The translations under genes and the position numbers were made by a program. The notes under the pieces were generated by a model. It saw only the letters and a list, made by a program, of their open reading frames with translations. It searched no databases and was not told the DNA's origin. Source: Streptomyces sp. NBC_01232 (lineage in GTDB: Bacteria > Actinomycetota > Actinomycetes > Streptomycetales > Streptomycetaceae). From it: a DNA stretch of 64,000 nt. Within the stretch, counting starts at the first letter, position 1, and every line of letters begins with the position of its first letter. Below, in pieces: positions 60,493 through 64,000 of this stretch. The stretch lies in the NCBI RefSeq assembly GCF_035989885.1, contig NZ_CP108518.1, positions 6,129,001 to 6,193,000 of the forward strand. Reading direction: 5' to 3'.

Positions 60493-61023
60493 ATGGACCT
60501 CTCGCCCTATGTCGCCAGTCTTCGTAACGAGCTCGCGGTTGCCGCCGAAGCCGGTGGTGAAGAAGCTCGCGCTCTCGCCGAGCGCATCACCGCGCCGCTG
60601 GAGTCGGCAGCCAGACTCACCCTGTTGAACGCCCTGTCCGACGCCATGGGTGAGGTCACCCGGGAGCTCGCTCCGGGGTCGGTCGACGTGCGGTTGCGGG
60701 GGCTCGATCCGGAGTTCGTCGTGACCGCGCCGCCGAAGGAGGAGCCCTTCGTCGTGCAGGGATACGAGGAGGCGCACGCGCTGCCCGCAGTTCCGGTCGT
60801 GCCGGAGGGGGAGGACGGCACCACCGCGCGTATCAACCTCCGACTCCCCGGCCACATCAAGGCGCGCGCGGAGCAGGCGGCCGCGCGGGAAGGGCTTTCG
60901 CTCAACGCCTGGCTCGTCAGGGCCGTTTCGGGTGCTCTCGAGCCCGGCGGTGGGCGTCAGAGCGACGCGGCGGCGCCCCAGCGGGGCAGCAGCAGGAAGA
61001 GCTTCACCGGCTGGGTGAGCTAG
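60493..61023 (+). CDS. Ribbon-helix-helix (HicB/Arc-like) regulatory protein
   Basis: ATG 60493 gives 176 residues. The C-terminal part (about 113-150) is a ribbon-helix-helix: ARINLRLPGHIKARAEQAAA followed by REGLSLNAWLVRAVSGAL. The N-terminal 95 residues are helical and acidic. In HicAB systems such a protein is the antitoxin, but no HicA toxin gene adjoins it. It may therefore be a stand-alone regulator that binds the repeated boxes upstream. The DUF4097-ABC genes follow in the same direction and may be its targets. Confidence 0.82.
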   Translation: MDLSPYVASLRNELAVAAEAGGEEARALAERITAPLESAARLTLLNALSDAMGEVTRELAPGSVDVRLRGLDPEFVVTAPPKEEPFVVQGYEEAHALPAVPVVPEGEDGTTARINLRLPGHIKARAEQAAAREGLSLNAWLVRAVSGALEPGGGRQSDAAAPQRGSSRKSFTGWVS

Positions 61024-61128
61024 CCCCGCCGCAGCACTGTTTCGGCCTGCGGGAGGCCGGCCACTCTCGCGACATGTTCACGTCCCCGGAGCGGGGACGA
61101 CCACCAGACTCACGAGGACGGGACAGCC

Positions 61129-61977
61129 ATGCCTTCTTACGAGACCGACGGACCCATCACCGCGATCATCCACGTCGAGGTCGGAGTCGCCCGGATCAGT
61201 GCGACGGACCGCACCGACACGGTGGTCGAGATCCACCCGCGCACCGCCGGGGACAAGGACGACATCCGCGCCGCCGAGGAGACCAAGGTCGACCTCAACG
61301 ACGGCACCCTGTCGATCCGTACCCCGAAGGCGCGTGGGCTGTTCTCCGCCCGGGGCGCGGTCACGGTCGACGTCGCGCTGCCCCAGGGCTCGCGGCTCGT
61401 CGGCACGCTGGAGATGGGTGACCTCAGCTGCAAGGGGACGCTGGGCGAGTGCGAGGTCCGCACCAGCGCCGGGGACATCCGGCTGGACCAGGCCGGCGCG
61501 GTGCGGCTGAAGACGCAGCACGGGGACGTCCAGCTCGACACGGCGGCAGGCGATGCCGACATCACCACCGGGTCGGGCGATGTCCGGGTCCGCATGGTCG
61601 GCGGCACCGCCGAGATCAAGAACTCCAACGGCAACACCTGGCTCGAGGACGTGGTGGGCGATCTGCGACTGAGGGTCGCCAACGGCAGCATCACGGTCGG
61701 CCGGGCACAGGGGTCCGTGTCGTCGAAGAGCTCGAACGGCGATGTGCGCATCGAGGAAGTGGCGCGGGGCACTGTCGCGCTCCAGACCAAGGCCGGCGAC
61801 CTCGAAGTCGGGATTCGCCAGGGCACTGCCGCCTGGCTCGACATCCACTCCCAGGCCGGGGTGGTCCACAGTGCCCTCGGATCCGCCGAGGGTCCGGCGG
61901 AGGGCGCGGAGACCGTCAAGGTGCACGCGAGGACCAGCCTCGGCGACATCACCATCCAGCGCGCGCCCGGCGCCTGA
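61129..61977 (+). CDS. DUF4097 family beta-helix protein
   Basis: The 282-residue protein is built of short beta-strand repeats such as LEMGDLSCKGTL, TSAGDIRLDQAG, TQHGDVQLDTAAG and TGSGDVRVRMVGG, a right-handed beta-helix pattern. It has no signal peptide or membrane anchor. GAGGACGGGAC precedes ATG 61129. The family often sits next to two-component or ABC genes without a proven role. It is 105 bases after the RHH gene and 45 before the ABC ATPase gene. Confidence 0.85.
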   Translation: MPSYETDGPITAIIHVEVGVARISATDRTDTVVEIHPRTAGDKDDIRAAEETKVDLNDGTLSIRTPKARGLFSARGAVTVDVALPQGSRLVGTLEMGDLSCKGTLGECEVRTSAGDIRLDQAGAVRLKTQHGDVQLDTAAGDADITTGSGDVRVRMVGGTAEIKNSNGNTWLEDVVGDLRLRVANGSITVGRAQGSVSSKSSNGDVRIEEVARGTVALQTKAGDLEVGIRQGTAAWLDIHSQAGVVHSALGSAEGPAEGAETVKVHARTSLGDITIQRAPGA

Positions 61978-62022
61978 CGACACCGCTCGGCCTCGCGACA
62001 GCTACGAAAGGGAGGGGGCACG

Positions 62023-63036
62023 ATGAGTGCCGCGACCGGACAGATGACCCCACCCAAGGGGATCAGCGCAGTCGGCCTGCGCAAGTCGTACGGCGAGAAG
62101 GTCGTACTCGACGGGATTGACCTGCATGTGCAGGCGGGCACGATCTTCGCGCTGCTCGGTCCCAACGGAGCGGGGAAGACCACCACGGTCCAGATCCTCT
62201 CCACCCTCATCGCCGCCGACGGTGGCGAGGCGACGGTGGTGGGGCACTCGCTGGAGCGGAGCGCGGACGACATTCGTGCCCGGATCGGTGTCACCGGCCA
62301 GTTCGCGGCGGTGGACGGCCTGCTGACCGCCGAGGAGAACATGCTTCTCATGGCGGACCTGCACCACCTCGACCGTGCGGAGGGCAGGCGCCGCACCGCG
62401 GAGTTACTCCGGCAGTTCGAACTCACCGACGTGGCGGGCAAGATGGCCTCGACCTTCTCCGGCGGTATGCGCCGCAAGCTCGACCTGGCGATGACCCTCG
62501 TCGGCAACCCGAGCCTGATCTTCCTCGACGAGCCGACCACCGGCCTCGACCCGCGCAGCCGCCGCACCATGTGGCACCTGATCCAGCAGCTCACCGCCCA
62601 GGGCGTGACGATCTTCCTCACCACGCAATACCTGGAGGAGGCCGATCAGCTCGCCGACCGGATCGCCGTCCTCGACAAGGGCAAGATCGTCGCCGAGGGC
62701 ACCGCGGACGAGCTCAAGCGCCGTGTACCCGGCGGGCACATCCGCCTCCGCTTCTCCGACCCGCTCAGCATGGACGCCGCCTCCCGCCGCCTCGGCCTCG
62801 ACGAGGGCGCCCGCGACGAGGAGAAGCTCACCCTGCAGATCCCGAGCGACGGCAGCATCCCCGCGCTGCGCTCCGTACTCGACCTGCTGGAGGGCGCCGG
62901 TGTCGCGGCCGATGCGCTGACCGTCCACACACCCGACCTGGACGACGTCTTCCTCGCCCTCACCGGTGACGGATCGCGCCACCACGCGACCACCGTTCCC
63001 GACTCCGCCGACACGGTGCAGGAGGCCCGCCGATGA
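62023..63036 (+). CDS. DrrA-like ABC transporter ATPase with a TTA codon
   Basis: The 337-residue ATPase has Walker A GPNGAGKTT near residue 45, signature TFSGGMRRK near 145, Walker B LIFLDEPTTGLD near 165, and a DrrA-type C-terminal domain (about 230-330). Codon 128 (bases 62404-62406) is TTA, in TAELLRQFEL. It is the only TTA I found in any called gene of the window. Translation should then depend on the bldA leucine tRNA, tying export to development. RBS GAAAGGGAGGGGG precedes ATG 62023. Confidence 0.92.
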   Translation: MSAATGQMTPPKGISAVGLRKSYGEKVVLDGIDLHVQAGTIFALLGPNGAGKTTTVQILSTLIAADGGEATVVGHSLERSADDIRARIGVTGQFAAVDGLLTAEENMLLMADLHHLDRAEGRRRTAELLRQFELTDVAGKMASTFSGGMRRKLDLAMTLVGNPSLIFLDEPTTGLDPRSRRTMWHLIQQLTAQGVTIFLTTQYLEEADQLADRIAVLDKGKIVAEGTADELKRRVPGGHIRLRFSDPLSMDAASRRLGLDEGARDEEKLTLQIPSDGSIPALRSVLDLLEGAGVAADALTVHTPDLDDVFLALTGDGSRHHATTVPDSADTVQEARR

Positions 63037-63830
63037 GCACCACGTACGCGATGCGCGACTCGATGACGATGCTGCGCCGCAACCTCAAGCACGCGCAGCG
63101 CTACCCCTCGATGACGATATCGATCGTCGCGATGCCCATCCTGATGCTGCTGCTGTTCGTGTACGTCTTCGGCGGCGCGCTCGGAGCCGGCATCGAACTG
63201 CCGGGCGGCGGTACGGGAGACCGCGGCGATTACACCAACTTCGTGGCCCCCGGCATCCTCCTGATGGCGGCCACCGCCGGCGCGGTCTCCACCGCGGTCT
63301 CGGTGTGCACGGACATGACCGAAGGCATCATCAACCGCTTCCGGACCATGTCGATCGCGCGCTCCTCCGTGCTGACCGGGCATGTGGTGGGCAACGTCAT
63401 CCAGACCATGATCAGCCTGGTCCTGGTCATCGGTGTCGCGCTTCTGGTGGGCTTCCGGCCCGATGCCACGGTCGTCGAGTGGTCCGCCGCCATCGGCATC
63501 CTGGCCCTGCTCTCCTTCGGCCTCAGCTGGCTGTCCGCGGCGATAGGCCTGGGCTCCAGCAGTATCGAGGCGGCGAGCAACGCGCCCATGCCGCTGACCT
63601 TCCTGCCCTTCCTCGGCAGCGCGATCGTCCCGCCGGAGTCCATGCCGGTCGGCCTGCGCTGGTTCGCCGAGTACCAGCCCTTCACCCCGATGACCGATAC
63701 CCTCCGCGGCCTGCTCATGGGCACGGAGATCGGCAACAGTGCATGGCTCGCGCTCGGTTGGGGCATCGTCCTCAGCGCCCTCGGCTATCTGTGGGCCCGC
63801 TCGGCCTTCAACCGGGAGGCGCGTCGCTGA
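63033..63830 (+). CDS. DrrB-like ABC-2 permease
   Basis: The 265-residue permease has six membrane helices, starting with RNLKHAQRYPSMTISIVAMPILMLLLFVY-type sequence (landmark only) and containing the ABC-2 loop EGIINRFRTMSIARSSVLTGHV near residue 95. Its ATG overlaps the ATPase stop (ATGA). With the ATPase it forms a daunorubicin-resistance-type exporter. The substrate is unknown; the Lsd18-like oxygenase product 3 kb upstream is one speculative candidate. A perfect terminator follows. Confidence 0.9.
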   Translation: MSTTYAMRDSMTMLRRNLKHAQRYPSMTISIVAMPILMLLLFVYVFGGALGAGIELPGGGTGDRGDYTNFVAPGILLMAATAGAVSTAVSVCTDMTEGIINRFRTMSIARSSVLTGHVVGNVIQTMISLVLVIGVALLVGFRPDATVVEWSAAIGILALLSFGLSWLSAAIGLGSSSIEAASNAPMPLTFLPFLGSAIVPPESMPVGLRWFAEYQPFTPMTDTLRGLLMGTEIGNSAWLALGWGIVLSALGYLWARSAFNREARR

Positions 63831-63854
63831 CCCGCCCGCACCACCGCACGAACC

Positions 63855-63893
63855 GAACGGGGTTGCCCGGCCGAAGGCCGGGCAACCCCGTTC
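63855..63893 (+). terminator. Terminator after the DrrAB-like genes
   Basis: GAACGGGGTTGCCCGGCC and GGCCGGGCAACCCCGTTC form a perfect 18-bp stem around GAA. Confidence 0.92.
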
Positions 63894-64000
63894 TGCGTGT
63901 TCCCCGACGTTCCGTCGACGGGGAAGCAGGAACACACAGAACAGGGCACGGCGGCCGGGAATGCCGGCCGCGATCCCCGGTTGCGGGGCTCAGAGCCAGC
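63894..64000. other. Window tail
   Basis: A second hairpin (CGGCCGG/CCGGCCG, about 63952-63971) and a minus-strand stop at 63990-63992 (reading TGG CTC TGA) suggest that a gene on the minus strand ends just inside the window. Too little is visible to call it. Confidence 0.3.

Noticed and set aside
60493..61128. A HicAB toxin-antitoxin pair
   Set aside because: No small HicA-like frame with an RBS was found on either side of the RHH gene.
1..64000. tRNA, rRNA and CRISPR features
   Set aside because: No tRNA-like cloverleaf with conserved arms, rRNA core sequence or regularly spaced repeat array was noticed on reading both strands.

Overview
The window is high-GC actinobacterial DNA and almost certainly Streptomyces chromosome. 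The signs are strong third-position GC bias, many GTG/TTG starts, leaderless promoters, genus-typical families (SepH, CutRS, DUF5998, DUF3710, DUF4193) and a single TTA codon in all called genes. From memory, the order of the housekeeping genes resembles the S. coelicolor core region around SCO5836-SCO5901; no alignment was run.

Layout. 1-4.6 kb: the cut-off end of an Mrr nuclease-TerD fusion, then topoisomerase IV subunit A. 4.8-15.8 kb: two M16 peptidases, a c-di-AMP (ydaO-type) riboswitch before an M23 cell-wall hydrolase, a GntR regulator, HPr, a GNAT/acyl-CoA-synthetase (Pat-like) protein, DUF5998, a phosphodiesterase and thymidine kinase. 15.8-19.4 kb: an accessory patch between an intact thymidine kinase and a second copy lacking its 5' end, followed by a decayed phosphotransferase. 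19.4-25.9 kb: a small membrane protein, a large receptor-like protein (cytoplasmic HTH-like domain, one membrane segment, extracellular binding domain), and a drug-type ABC transporter divergent from a two-component system. 25.8-33.1 kb: a compact locus with a PLP enzyme, a PduX-like GHMP kinase with a His-rich head, a DUF364 protein, a FecBCD/BtuFCD-type importer and a divergent MFS exporter, with a Zur-like operator between importer and exporter. This is the best candidate for an undescribed system, probably a small metallophore.

33.1-48.7 kb is core again: VOC protein, sulfurtransferase, SepH, an anchored membrane protein, a lactone-oxidase-like flavoenzyme and MFS pair behind an iron box, coproporphyrin ferrochelatase, inositol monophosphatase, CutRS, DUF4193, DUF3093, thioesterase, dUTPase and DUF3710. 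48.7-57.1 kb holds potassium homeostasis genes: KdpDE without kdpFABC, an OB-fold protein, DUF3159, two TrkA/RCK proteins and a KimA-like transporter. 57.2-63.9 kb: a TrmA-family methyltransferase, an Lsd18-like flavin epoxidase, a ribbon-helix-helix (HicB-like) protein behind repeated operator-like boxes, DUF4097, and a DrrAB-like transporter whose ATPase gene carries the TTA codon. No tRNA, rRNA, CRISPR array or insertion sequence was seen.
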